DNA of 20,598 bases. It comes from Clostridia bacterium (GTDB lineage Bacteria > CBDUZB01 > JAGLHV01). The stretch is from positions 1-20,598 of the forward strand of contig JAUVLC010000040.1 of assembly GCA_030595925.1 (NCBI GenBank). The letters are read 5' to 3'. Below, piece after piece: positions 1-7,898 of the stretch (the stretch's first letter is position 1; the number at the start of each line of letters is the position of its first letter). The position numbers and the translations under genes are program-made. Under the pieces are notes generated by a model that was not told the origin of the DNA, did no database searches, and worked only from the letters and a program-made list of their open reading frames with translations.

Positions 1-420
1 ATAAAAAAAATAGGATTAAAAATATATATAGAAACTAACGGTACCTGTTACAAACAATTTGAAAAAATTAAAAATAAAATTGATTTTTTAGCGATGGATA
101 TTAAACTACCTGCTGACTGCAAAAAAAATTATTGGCAGGAACATAAATTTTTTTTAACTTTAGCTAACAATAAAAAAACATTCCCTTTTATAAAAATTGT
201 TTTAACTGCCAAAACCCCTCAAAAAGAAATAGAAAAAGCTGTAAAACTAATAGCAAACATTAACAAAAACATTCCTCTCATTCTTCAACCGGTTACCCCC
301 ATAAAAAAAATACTTCCACCAAAAAACGATATAATCCTTACTTACCAATCCCTCGCCGGAAAATATTTAAAAGAAGTACGGGTTATTCCGCAAATCCACA
401 AAATATTAGGTCTAAAATAG
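1..420 (+). CDS. queE: 7-carboxy-7-deazaguanine synthase (QueE-like radical SAM), 3' part
   Basis: The frame is open from base 1, so the start and the CX3CX2C cluster motif lie upstream of the window. The 139 visible residues begin near YIETNGT, the radical SAM strand equivalent to the QueE (D/E)T(E/N)G motif. MDIKLP, ILQPVTP and a C-terminal VRVIPQIHK follow, all typical of QueE. In this family the enzyme converts 6-carboxytetrahydropterin to 7-carboxy-7-deazaguanine, on the pathway to queuosine or archaeosine precursors in the cytosol. The QPVTP and PQ(I/T)HK blocks favour QueE over the related pyruvate-formate-lyase activases. An ATG at 94 is internal to the conserved domain and is not the start. 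The next gene is convergent, so this is the end of its transcription unit. I see T-rich sequence after the stop but no clear hairpin. Confidence 0.82.
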   Translation: MKKIGLKIYIETNGTCYKQFEKIKNKIDFLAMDIKLPADCKKNYWQEHKFFLTLANNKKTFPFIKIVLTAKTPQKEIEKAVKLIANINKNIPLILQPVTPIKKILPPKNDIILTYQSLAGKYLKEVRVIPQIHKILGLK

Positions 421-438
421 TAAAATAAAAACCCTTTT

Positions 439-1212
439 TTATTCTTCTTTTTTCTTTTTAAAAGATTTCATCCAATCTGAAAATTGATTCTTTTGTTTTG
501 CTTTACGCTTTTGTTTATAAGCTGCACCGGGAATATTAGGCCCAATTTTATTTTTAATAATTGCTTTAATTTTATTAGCAAACTTTCGGGTAACTTTGAC
601 GTTATTAAAAATATTACCTGTTTCTTTCACCGTGAAAGTATCCTCAGCAAAATAATGGGATGAAATGGTAGCTGTATAGACCAGTGCGGCCATTTTGCCT
701 AACTTGCCGGTTGATTTACTCCTGCCCACAACTTCTTTAACCGAGGCCGTGGTAAAGACAGAGATATCTGCCTCTACTTTTGGCCTGGCAGTGGAACCCA
801 AACGTCCATGACGTTTTCTTTTTACCTGCTTAGCGGCATTATTTACTGTCTTCTGGTCAACAAGTATAATAATAGTATCTTTTTCGAATTCTTTACGCAA
901 TTGAGGGAACAACCTGCCTTTGGTATTTGTTTTAAGGTTTTGGGCGACATCAGTCTCAAAAAGCGCTACAATAATGGGGTCTTTGGATTTCCTTTTTTCA
1001 GCTTTGTTTATTTCTTCCAGGTAAACAACTCTTTGTTTTTCTTTTTTCGCTTCTTTTTCTTCCATCCATTTTGCTTCTTCCGGACTGGTCCAGGTAGTAA
1101 CCTTCCTTCCATTTACTACCCGTGTGGTTTTAACCATCCCCCCACACCCCCACAAACCGGCAAGAATAAACAGACCCAAAACAAAACCCGCCATACTTTT
1201 CTTATTAAACAT
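439..1212 (-). CDS. Hypothetical lipoprotein, 257 aa
   Basis: The N-terminus (KK, then a hydrophobic run and LWGC with Cys23) looks like a type II signal peptide, although W at -2 is unusual for a lipobox. The ATG is preceded on the minus strand by a strong AGGAGG (complement of 1217-1222), which settles the start. After the lipidation site come a Lys/Glu-rich stretch (about 45-75) and then an alpha/beta-looking domain (about 78-225). That domain includes IIVALFETDV, TIIILVDQKTV and ADISVFTTASVKEV, vaguely like CsgG/FlgT-type outer-membrane-associated lipoproteins that test for variable effectors. This likeness is weak, and I do not assign a family. The C-terminus is very basic (KRKAKQK and KKKK). 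It stands alone between convergent queE and the divergent bat operon. Confidence 0.75.
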   Translation of the reverse strand: MFNKKSMAGFVLGLFILAGLWGCGGMVKTTRVVNGRKVTTWTSPEEAKWMEEKEAKKEKQRVVYLEEINKAEKRKSKDPIIVALFETDVAQNLKTNTKGRLFPQLRKEFEKDTIIILVDQKTVNNAAKQVKRKRHGRLGSTARPKVEADISVFTTASVKEVVGRSKSTGKLGKMAALVYTATISSHYFAEDTFTVKETGNIFNNVKVTRKFANKIKAIIKNKIGPNIPGAAYKQKRKAKQKNQFSDWMKSFKKKKEE

Positions 1213-1345
1213 ACTACCTCCTTTTAAGAATTTATATTTACATTAATTAAAGGATATCACCACAATCGCTTTTTGGCAATAATTATTTTATTTAGGTATT
1301 AATATTTTTTCTGACTGATAAAAAACTATGCTTAATAAACAACTA

Positions 1346-1402
1346 TTGACATTACTCTGGCAAGTAAAATACTTGACAAACCCCTTATAAATTTTGTAAA
1401 TT
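1346..1402 (+). promoter_or_regulatory. Two overlapping candidate sigma-70 promoters for the bat operon
   Basis: A first TTGACA at 1346-1351 is followed 16 bp later by AATACT (1368-1373). A second TTGACA at 1373-1378 is followed 18 bp later by TAAATT (1397-1402). Both -35 boxes are perfect, while each -10 matches 4 of 6. They sit 75-130 bp upstream of the moxR start in the divergent gap and point into the operon. Both could work, or one may be chance in AT-rich DNA. Confidence 0.5.
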
Positions 1403-1477
1403 ATTTACTAATTTATACCCTCTTTAAATTATATTTTTCAAGATAAAAATTAAAAAATAACTGGAGGAGAAAAAAAT

Positions 1478-2467
1478 ATGGAACAAACTATTAAAGTAAT
1501 TGATGAAAAAGTAAAAGAAAACTCCCTTTTTGTTGAAGAATTAACAACAGAAATAGGAAAAGTTATCATCGGTCAAAAATATGCCGTGGACCGGTTACTA
1601 ATTGCCCTTTTGGCTGATGGGCACATTCTTCTGGAAGGTGTTCCCGGTTTAGCCAAAACGTTAATGGTAAAAACTTTATCTGAAACTATAGATACTAAAT
1701 TTCAACGTATCCAGTTTACCCCCGACCTCTTACCGGCAGATTTAATCGGAACAAACATTTACAATCCCAAAGGCGGAGATTTTACGGTAAAAAAAGGACC
1801 CATATTTACTAATCTTATTCTTGCCGACGAAATAAACCGTGCTCCGGCAAAAGTACAGAGCGCTTTATTAGAAGCAATGCAGGAGAGACAGGTCACTATA
1901 GGAGAACACACCTTCCCTCTGGATAAACTTTTCATGGTTTTAGCTACTCAAAATCCTATTGAACAGGAAGGAACTTATCCTCTGCCGGAAGCACAAATAG
2001 ACCGCTTTATGCTCAAACTGAAAATTACTTATCCGGACAAAAAAGAAGAATATCAGATTTTAGAAAGAATGACTACCGGAAAAGAAATTACAGTGCGTAA
2101 AATAACTTCACCGGAACAAATTATTAAAGCCCGTTCTTTAATAAACGAAATCTATATTGATGAAAAAATTAAAAAATATATTGTAAACATTGTATCTGCT
2201 ACCCGTAATCCGGAAGAATACAACCTTCCTAATTTAAAAAATCTTATTGCATATGGTGCTTCACCGCGTGCTACTATTTATTTAACCAAAGTAGCCAAAG
2301 CTTATGCTTTCTTACGCCGACGGGGGTACGTCACTCCTGAAGATGTAAAATCCATTGGGTTAGATGTCTTAAGACACCGCATCATTGTTACCTACGAAGC
2401 AGAAGCAGAAGAAATGACCGGGGAAGATATCGCCAAACAAATCTTTGATGAAATTGAAGTGCCCTAA
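1478..2467 (+). CDS. moxR: MoxR-family AAA+ ATPase
   Basis: This is a 329-aa AAA+ ATPase of the usual MoxR length. Walker A is GVPGLAKT (residues 54-61), Walker B LILADEIN (113-120) and sensor 1 ATQNP (156-160), followed by the MoxR signature GTYPLPEAQIDRF (about 165-177) and a C-terminal lid helix domain. MoxR ATPases are thought to act as chaperones that remodel or activate vWA-domain partners, here the DUF58, BatA and BatB proteins downstream. The ATG is preceded by GGAGGA at 1463-1468. It is the first gene of the operon, behind two candidate promoters, and the DUF58 gene starts 54 bp after its stop. No active-site residue appears to be missing. The exact substrate is inferred from context. 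Confidence 0.95.
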   Translation: MEQTIKVIDEKVKENSLFVEELTTEIGKVIIGQKYAVDRLLIALLADGHILLEGVPGLAKTLMVKTLSETIDTKFQRIQFTPDLLPADLIGTNIYNPKGGDFTVKKGPIFTNLILADEINRAPAKVQSALLEAMQERQVTIGEHTFPLDKLFMVLATQNPIEQEGTYPLPEAQIDRFMLKLKITYPDKKEEYQILERMTTGKEITVRKITSPEQIIKARSLINEIYIDEKIKKYIVNIVSATRNPEEYNLPNLKNLIAYGASPRATIYLTKVAKAYAFLRRRGYVTPEDVKSIGLDVLRHRIIVTYEAEAEEMTGEDIAKQIFDEIEVP

Positions 2468-2521
2468 AAGGCAGGGTTATAACATATTTTATGCATCATA
2501 AACAAAATTATAAGGAATGAA

Positions 2522-3400
2522 ATGATACCTAAAGAGATTTTAAAACAAATCCGTCATATTGAAATACGCACAGGTAAACTGGTAAACGAACTTTTTGCCG
2601 GAGAATACGAAAGCGTTTTTAAAGGGCGCGGAATGGAATTTTCGGAAGTAAGGGAATATCAACCGGGTGATGATATCCGTACGATTGACTGGAATGTTAC
2701 TGCCCGCACGGGAAAACCGTTTATCAAGAAGTTTGTTGAAGAAAGAGAATTAACCATAATGTTATTGATTGATTTAAGTTCTTCCAAGAATTTCGGAACC
2801 CGGAAAAAAACAAAAGCTCAAATTGCTGCTGAAATTGCCAGTATTCTTGCTTTTTCGGCTATAAAAAACAATGATAAGGTCGGAACAATCCTTTTTACCG
2901 ACCGGACTGAAGCATTTATTCCCCCAAAAAAAGGGCGCCGACATATTTTAAGAATAATCAGAGAAATTTTATATTTTAAACCTGCTCATCAACAAACAGA
3001 CATCTCTTCGGCATTAGAATATTTAAACGAAATTGCTAAAAGAAAAATGATTGTTTTTATTATTTCGGATTTTATTGATCAGGGATATGAAAAAACGTTA
3101 CAAATTACTAATAAAAAACATGACGTAATTGCTATTTCCATAACAGATCCCAGAGAAAAAAAATTACCTTCTCTCGGATTTATCGAACTGGAAGATAGTG
3201 AAACAAAAAGAAAAATACTAATTAATACCCGGGATAAATCTCTCAGAAACTCTTTTTTCAAAATAAACAAACAAAAAGAAAATGATCGCAAAGCATTTTT
3301 CAAGTCTATAGGCCTGGATAATGTAGAAATTTCTACCGAAAGTTCTTATGTGGAACCATTAATTAATTTCTTTAAAGCAAGAGCAAAACGGTTTAAATAA
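2522..3400 (+). CDS. DUF58 domain protein (vWA-like), bat operon
   Basis: This 292-aa protein carries the DUF58 hallmark GMEFSEVREYQPGDDIRTID (about 37-56), then W(N)VTARTGKPFIKKF. A vWA-like strand follows, with the metal-site motif DLSSS (84-88, the DxSxS form). DUF58 proteins are regularly encoded right after MoxR and are presumed to be its vWA-type partner. No convincing transmembrane helix is seen, so it is probably cytosolic or membrane-peripheral. The start follows AAGGA with short spacing. An overlapping ATG at 2517 is in another frame. The next gene begins 16 bp after the stop, suggesting co-transcription. Confidence 0.92.
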   Translation: MIPKEILKQIRHIEIRTGKLVNELFAGEYESVFKGRGMEFSEVREYQPGDDIRTIDWNVTARTGKPFIKKFVEERELTIMLLIDLSSSKNFGTRKKTKAQIAAEIASILAFSAIKNNDKVGTILFTDRTEAFIPPKKGRRHILRIIREILYFKPAHQQTDISSALEYLNEIAKRKMIVFIISDFIDQGYEKTLQITNKKHDVIAISITDPREKKLPSLGFIELEDSETKRKILINTRDKSLRNSFFKINKQKENDRKAFFKSIGLDNVEISTESSYVEPLINFFKARAKRFK

Positions 3401-3416
3401 AAAACAAGGAAAACAA

Positions 3417-4352
3417 ATGATAAAAAAATTATTTACTATACTCCTTAGCAGTTGTCTTTTAATATGCAGTATTTATTCTTTTTCTCAGTCAAATGAGCTA
3501 CCGATAATAATTAATTCCAGCGTTAATAAACATAAAGTTACCATTGCCGACCAAATAACCTATACTGTAACCTTAACTTACGACCCTAAAAAAATTAAAA
3601 CACCACCGTTTTCTCCGGGAACAAATCTATCCTCCTTTGAAATAAAAGATTACAAAATCTATAAACAAAAAAAGAAAAAAGGTAAAATAATTCAAAAATA
3701 CGAATATATCATTACGACCTTTACTATCGGCGAATTTAAAATTACTCCATTAGAAGTCAATTATACAACCCATTCCGGTGAAGAAAAAAAAATAACCGCA
3801 CCGGAAATTTCTATTATAGTAGAAGGAATAAAACCATCCCAAACCGACAGGGGTGATATCCGTGATATTAAATCACCGGTATATATAAAATGGGGTTTTT
3901 TGTTTTATCTCATATTAGCTATTATCCTGCTAATTATCGGAGGAGGAACAGGATTATATTTTTATCGGAAGAAAAAAACTGAATTATTTTCTGCCCCGCA
4001 AGACACTACAACAGCGGAAGAAATAGCTTTCCGGGAATTAGAAAAAATATCACAGATGGATTTAATTAAACAGGGAAAAATAAAACTTTATTACATTCTT
4101 ATTTCAGAAGTCATTAGAAAATATATAGAAAAAAGATTTGAAATTTCGGTATTGGACCGCACTACTTACGAACTTTACCGACAAATGCGAATGTTAAATA
4201 TAAATAATAAACAGTGTCGACAGATTAGAGATTTCTTAGAAGAGTGCGACCTGGTAAAATTTGCTAAATTTGAACCGGGTGAAAAAACGATTAACGCGGA
4301 TTTCATAATGGCTAAAGAAATTATTGAGACAAATACAAAAAACAGTCCATAG
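3417..4352 (+). CDS. BatD/DUF4381-like single-pass membrane protein
   Basis: 311 aa. An N-terminal signal segment (1-24; LLSSC at 9-13 could alternatively be a lipobox) leads to a beta-rich extracytoplasmic domain (about 27-140) resembling the Ig-like repeats of BatD. One TM helix follows (about 158-183), then a cytosolic helical domain (200-308) with RKYIEKRFEISVLDRTTYE and CDLVKFAKFEPG. That C-terminal pattern is what I associate with DUF4381 and BatD tails. It probably works as an accessory membrane subunit with the MoxR-DUF58 pair. The last codons and the stop lie inside a heptad repeat (AGTCCAT units from about 4344), so the original C-terminus may have been altered by repeat invasion. 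Function is inferred from operon position. Confidence 0.8.
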   Translation: MIKKLFTILLSSCLLICSIYSFSQSNELPIIINSSVNKHKVTIADQITYTVTLTYDPKKIKTPPFSPGTNLSSFEIKDYKIYKQKKKKGKIIQKYEYIITTFTIGEFKITPLEVNYTTHSGEEKKITAPEISIIVEGIKPSQTDRGDIRDIKSPVYIKWGFLFYLILAIILLIIGGGTGLYFYRKKKTELFSAPQDTTTAEEIAFRELEKISQMDLIKQGKIKLYYILISEVIRKYIEKRFEISVLDRTTYELYRQMRMLNINNKQCRQIRDFLEECDLVKFAKFEPGEKTINADFIMAKEIIETNTKNSP

Positions 4353-4450
4353 TCCATAGACAACAGATAAAAGACAAAGATAAAAAATAGTCCACAGTCC
4401 ATAGACAAAGACAAAAAACTGCAAATGGCAAATGGCAAAAATAACAGTCA
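4335..4450 (+). repeat. Heptad microsatellite tract (AGTCCAT and GCAAATG units)
   Basis: The tract has repeated AGTCCAT units, phrases such as GTCCATAGACAA and GACAAAGACAAA, then tandem GCAAATG units. It overlaps the 3' end of the preceding gene. Positions 4335-4359 are a perfect 25-bp reverse complement of 12095-12119, upstream of leuS. Confidence 0.75.
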
Positions 4451-4609
4451 TAAGTAGTCAAACATAGTCAAAAAAAAGATTGCGAATGGCAAAAGAAAAG
4501 ACAGACACAAAGGCATCAAGGCACAAAGTGAAAAGATAAAAATAAAAGACAAGACAAAGAAAACGGAATAAAGACAACAGACAGACGAGTTAGGAATTAG
4601 AACGAGGAA

Positions 4610-4773
4610 AATAAAGGCAAATTATGTTTTTCTCTAGACGCATAATTTTACCCTTTGGGCACGCAAAAACAAGCTAAAAATGAAAAACTCGCTTTGCTCA
4701 GACAGTTCCATTTTTTTAACGCTTATTTTCGCTAAAATTTGCTAAGTCGTTCAAAACACATTTTAGCTTCATT
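4610..4773 (+). repeat. MITE-like element, copy 1 (164 bp)
   Basis: The left end AATAAAGGCAAATTATGTTT and right end AAACACATTTTAGCTTCATT are imperfect inverted repeats (15 of 20 match). The interior (GCATAATTTTACCC, CACGCAAAAACAAGCTAAAA, CTCGCTTTGCTCAGACAGTT, CGCTAAAATTTGCTAAGTCG) is nearly identical to copy 2 at 11781-11944, with the same total length and orientation. There is no ORF and no obvious target-site duplication. Confidence 0.85.
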
Positions 4774-4881
4774 TTTTTGTTTTGAATTTAACTTTTTGAA
4801 TTTTGGATTTGTTTAGAATTTAGATATCAGGATTTCGGATTTGTCTGTTTGCGTTTATGACAATGTATGACACGAACAAAT

Positions 4882-4916
4882 CTTCCCCCTTTGAAAAAGG
4901 GGGTTAGGGGGATTTG
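4882..4916. repeat. CCCCCTTT hairpin element, copy 1
   Basis: CCCCCTTT (4885-4892), a 3-nt loop GAA and AAAGGGGG (4896-4903) form a perfect 8-bp stem, followed by TTAGGGGGATTT. A near-identical unit lies at 15134-15165. There is no T-tract immediately after the stem, so it reads as a dispersed palindromic repeat rather than a classical terminator. Confidence 0.75.
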
Positions 4917-5006
4917 TGACTATTTGTGACACAATATTATTTATGTTTTTTGATTTTGAGATTGGAAATTTGAAAGTTCAAATTGGTTAAACTGAGGTTT
5001 TGAAAA

Positions 5007-5999
5007 ATGCGGTTTGCAAATGCTTATTTTCTTTTGTTATTAATATTTATTCCTTTGCTTATTTATACTTTTTCCTGGTGGAATAAAAAGAAAAAAACAT
5101 CTCTTATTTTTTCCAGTATCGGAACATTAGAAAAAATAAACCCGGGATGGCAAATAAATCCTGATTACTTCTTAACCGGACTGCGGCTTTTAACCCTTTC
5201 GCTTTTAATCCTTGGTTTAGCCCGGCCGCAAACAGGACAAAAAGGTGAAGAAATACTCACCAAAGGCATCAGCATTATGATTGTGCTGGACACTTCGAGC
5301 AGTATGAAAGCAGAAGATTTCAAACCATACAACCGATTAGACGCAGCTAAAAAAATGGCAGCAGAATTTATCCGGGGAAGAAAGAACGATCAAATAGGAC
5401 TAATCGTTTTTTCCGCATTAAGTTTTACCCAATGCCCCCTAACTATTGATTATGGAGCATTGCTTGATTTTTTAGACAAAATTGAAATCGGAATAACTCA
5501 AACAGATGGTACTGCTATCGGAATTGCTATCGGAACTGCAGTAAACAGATTAAGAAACACCAAAGCAAAAAGTAAGGTCTTAATCCTGCTTACCGACGGT
5601 AGAAATAATATGGGAGAAATAGATCCCATTACTGCGGCAAAAGCAGCTAATTCTTTTGGTATAAAAATTTATACTATCGGTGCAGCCCGTAAAGGCGGAG
5701 CTCTTTATCCCATAGATGATCCTGTTTTCGGTAAACGATATGTTCATATAAAAGAAGATCTTGATGAAGACACCTTGATTAAAATCGCTAATATAACTAA
5801 TGGATTATATTTGCGGGCAACCGACACAAAAAGCCTAAAGAATATTTTTCAAAAAATTGACAAAATGGAAAAAACAGAAATAAAAATAAAAGAATACACT
5901 AATTACACAGAAGTGTTTTCTTATTTCCTATGGTTTGCTTTTGGTTTACTGTTTTTAGAAATAATCTTAGGAAATACAATTTTCCGTAAAATCCCATAA
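5007..5999 (+). CDS. batA: BatA: membrane-anchored vWA protein
   Basis: The 330-aa protein has the Bat layout: an N-terminal TM helix (about 7-24), a second hydrophobic segment (about 56-72, ending LARPQTG), a vWA domain, and a C-terminal TM helix (about 308-325). The MIDAS is complete: DTSSS at 95-99, T169 in TDGT and D197 in LLTDG. FTQCPLTIDY (140-149) is a Bat-family signature. The vWA domain is expected to coordinate a divalent metal and bind partners, plausibly BatB and MoxR, in the periplasm or at the membrane face. GAGG at 4994-4997 supports the ATG. BatB starts 24 bp downstream, and both proteins begin MRFAN, indicating old duplication. The designation of A versus B rests on gene order. 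Confidence 0.92.
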   Translation: MRFANAYFLLLLIFIPLLIYTFSWWNKKKKTSLIFSSIGTLEKINPGWQINPDYFLTGLRLLTLSLLILGLARPQTGQKGEEILTKGISIMIVLDTSSSMKAEDFKPYNRLDAAKKMAAEFIRGRKNDQIGLIVFSALSFTQCPLTIDYGALLDFLDKIEIGITQTDGTAIGIAIGTAVNRLRNTKAKSKVLILLTDGRNNMGEIDPITAAKAANSFGIKIYTIGAARKGGALYPIDDPVFGKRYVHIKEDLDEDTLIKIANITNGLYLRATDTKSLKNIFQKIDKMEKTEIKIKEYTNYTEVFSYFLWFAFGLLFLEIILGNTIFRKIP

Positions 6000-6023
6000 A
6001 CCGACTAAAAAGGAAATATTATT

Positions 6024-7022
6024 ATGCGATTTGCTAATCCATATAGTTTGTATTTATTTTTACTAATTCCTATTTTGGTTTTCTTTTATATTTTTGTTTT
6101 CAAACAAAAGAAAAAATCACTTGCCCTTTTTGGCAACCCGGAATTAATAAAAAACCTTATGGCTTCCACCAGTAAAACTAAGCAAATAATTAAAACAATC
6201 TTAATTCTGACAAGTTTTTTCTTTCTCATTTTGGCTCTTGCCGGTCCTCAAATGGGAACAAAACTTGTGCAGGTAAAAAGAAAAGGATTAGATATTATCA
6301 TTGCTATCGATACTTCTTTAAGTATGACCGCAGAGGACATTAAACCCAGCCGATTAGCTAAAGCCAAAATGGAGTTGGAAAGTCTCATTGACCAATTACA
6401 GGGAGACCGTATCGGAATTATTGCTTTTGCCGGGACCGCTTTCGTACAATGTCCCCTAACCCTGGATTACCAGGCAGCAAAAATGTTTTTAAATCTGATT
6501 AATACTGACCTTATTCCCCAGCCGGGAACATCTATCGGAGAAGCTATTAAATTAGCAATAAATAGTTTCTCACAAAAAGAGCGAAAATATAAAGTTTTAA
6601 TTCTCCTAACTGATGGGGAAGACCATCACAGCCCACCCCTAAAAGCCAGTGACGAAGCAAAAAAAGAAGGAATTAAAATATATACCATTGGTTTTGGCAG
6701 CCTAAAAGGTGAACTAATTCCCCTCTACGACGAAAAAGGAGATATTATCAGTTTTAAGAAAGATAAAAAAGGCGCTGCGGTAATGAGCAAACTCGATGAA
6801 ATGACGCTCAGAAAAATTGCCTTAAATACCGGTGGAAAATATTATCGGGCAACAGCAGGAGAACTGGAAGTTGAACACCTTTATAAAGACATTTCCCGTT
6901 TAGAAAAAAAAGAACTGCAAAGTAAATTTTTCAGCCAATATGAAGACCGGTTTCAATATTTTTTGGCTATTTGCCTGCTTTTACTGTTTATTGAACTTCT
7001 TCTACCGGCAAGAAAAAAATAG
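6024..7022 (+). CDS. batB: BatB: membrane-anchored vWA protein
   Basis: A 332-aa paralogue of the preceding gene. TM helix 8-26, second hydrophobic segment 57-73 (ending LALAGPQMG), vWA domain with full MIDAS (DTSLS 96-100, T169, D197 in LLTDGED) and a C-terminal TM helix (about 310-326). The Bat signature FVQCPLTLDYQ is at 140-150. Compared with BatA there is a longer insert after LIPLYDEKGD (about 227-260), which includes a KKDKKG stretch. AAGGA lies about 10 bp before the ATG. In characterised Bat systems these proteins form complexes that affect envelope stress or aerotolerance. That role is family knowledge and is not visible here. A gap of 69 bp separates it from batC. Confidence 0.92.
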   Translation: MRFANPYSLYLFLLIPILVFFYIFVFKQKKKSLALFGNPELIKNLMASTSKTKQIIKTILILTSFFFLILALAGPQMGTKLVQVKRKGLDIIIAIDTSLSMTAEDIKPSRLAKAKMELESLIDQLQGDRIGIIAFAGTAFVQCPLTLDYQAAKMFLNLINTDLIPQPGTSIGEAIKLAINSFSQKERKYKVLILLTDGEDHHSPPLKASDEAKKEGIKIYTIGFGSLKGELIPLYDEKGDIISFKKDKKGAAVMSKLDEMTLRKIALNTGGKYYRATAGELEVEHLYKDISRLEKKELQSKFFSQYEDRFQYFLAICLLLLFIELLLPARKK

Positions 7023-7091
7023 TGGAAAAATTATAAATATTTGATTACAATATTAAGTTACAAAAGATTATATAAATCAAAGGAGTAAGAA

Positions 7092-7892
7092 GTGTTTAAA
7101 CAAACCGTTTTTATCCTTTCACTGGTTATTTTTTTTATATCTCTTTTAAATTGCCCCGGGTGGACTTCTTTCCGGGGAAAAATATCCAAAGGGAATAAGC
7201 TTTATCACAAAGAAAAGTTTGAGCGGGCTTTAGAAAAATATCAGGATGCCCAAATAAACAATCCCGAATCTCCGGAATTACATTTTAATATGGGAAATGC
7301 TTTTTATAAAAAGGAAAATTTTGAATCTGCATATAAAGAGTACGAAATGGCTACTTATAGTAAAAATACTCTCTTTCAGGCAAAAGCATATTACAATATG
7401 GGTAATTCTTTATACAGGCAGGGAAAACTTGCCGAATCAATACAACTTTATAAAAAATCTTTGCAAATAAACCCGGATGATGCCGATGCTAAATATAATA
7501 TAGAATTTGTTCAGAAGAAAATAAAAGAGCAAATGAATCAAAAACAAAATCAAAAAGATGACCCAAAAAAACCAAAATCGGATAAAAAAAACGAACAAAA
7601 AAAGAATAACGAAGAAAAAAAAGACCAACAAAAACAAGAAGAAGAAAATAAAAAAAAGGATAAAGAAAAATCAGAAGAAAAAAAAGAAGAACAACAAAAA
7701 GAAGCAAACAAAAATGAAGAAAAAGACCGGAAAGATAAAAAACCTAAAGAAGAAAAACCAAAAGAAGGAGAAATGTCTAAAGAAGATGCTTTAAGAATAT
7801 TAAATGCATTAGACGATGAAGAAAAAGCCCAAAAAAAGAAGAAGAAAGCGGCAAAAATGAGAGTTCCTTCTACTGGAATGGAAGACTGGTAA
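7092..7892 (+). CDS. batC: BatC: TPR protein with charged tail
   Basis: The GTG start is set by AAAGGAG at 7079-7085. No in-frame ATG precedes the signal segment. The 266 residues have a signal or anchor helix (3-20), about three TPR units (27-130, with GNKLYHKEKFERALEKY, NMGNAFYKKENFESAYKEY and NMGNSLYRQGKLAESIQLY), then about 85 residues made almost wholly of K, E, Q, N and D (142-227). A conserved C-terminal patch follows (EDALRILNALDDEEKAQKKK, ending MEDW). That patch, with a terminal aromatic after acid residues, is typical of BatC. TPRs presumably scaffold the BatA/BatB complex. It sits between batB and batD, only 6 bp from the latter. The A-rich coding tract has several homopolymer runs. 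Confidence 0.88.
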   Translation: MFKQTVFILSLVIFFISLLNCPGWTSFRGKISKGNKLYHKEKFERALEKYQDAQINNPESPELHFNMGNAFYKKENFESAYKEYEMATYSKNTLFQAKAYYNMGNSLYRQGKLAESIQLYKKSLQINPDDADAKYNIEFVQKKIKEQMNQKQNQKDDPKKPKSDKKNEQKKNNEEKKDQQKQEEENKKKDKEKSEEKKEEQQKEANKNEEKDRKDKKPKEEKPKEGEMSKEDALRILNALDDEEKAQKKKKKAAKMRVPSTGMEDW

Positions 7893-7898
7893 AAAAAA

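Larger units (their letters stand above)
4353..5006. other. Repeat island inside the bat operon, no gene seen
   Basis: 654 bp without a credible ORF. In order it holds the heptad tract, a purine-rich stretch with repeats of AGGCACAAAG type (about 4500-4560), the MITE-like copy 1, a T/GAATTT-rich stretch (4775-4860) with GAATTTAGATATCAGGATTT, the CCCCCTTT hairpin, and a short palindrome TTGTGACACAA (4924-4934). The genes on either side belong to the same functional operon, so the island was probably inserted or expanded within it. I see no strong sigma-70 promoter for batA here and no classical terminator. Confidence 0.7.

Noticed and set aside
808-1227. 139-codon plus-strand frame opposite the lipoprotein gene
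   Set aside because: Composition is Phe-rich, with no motif, and it is antisense to a gene with a lipobox and a strong ribosome site.
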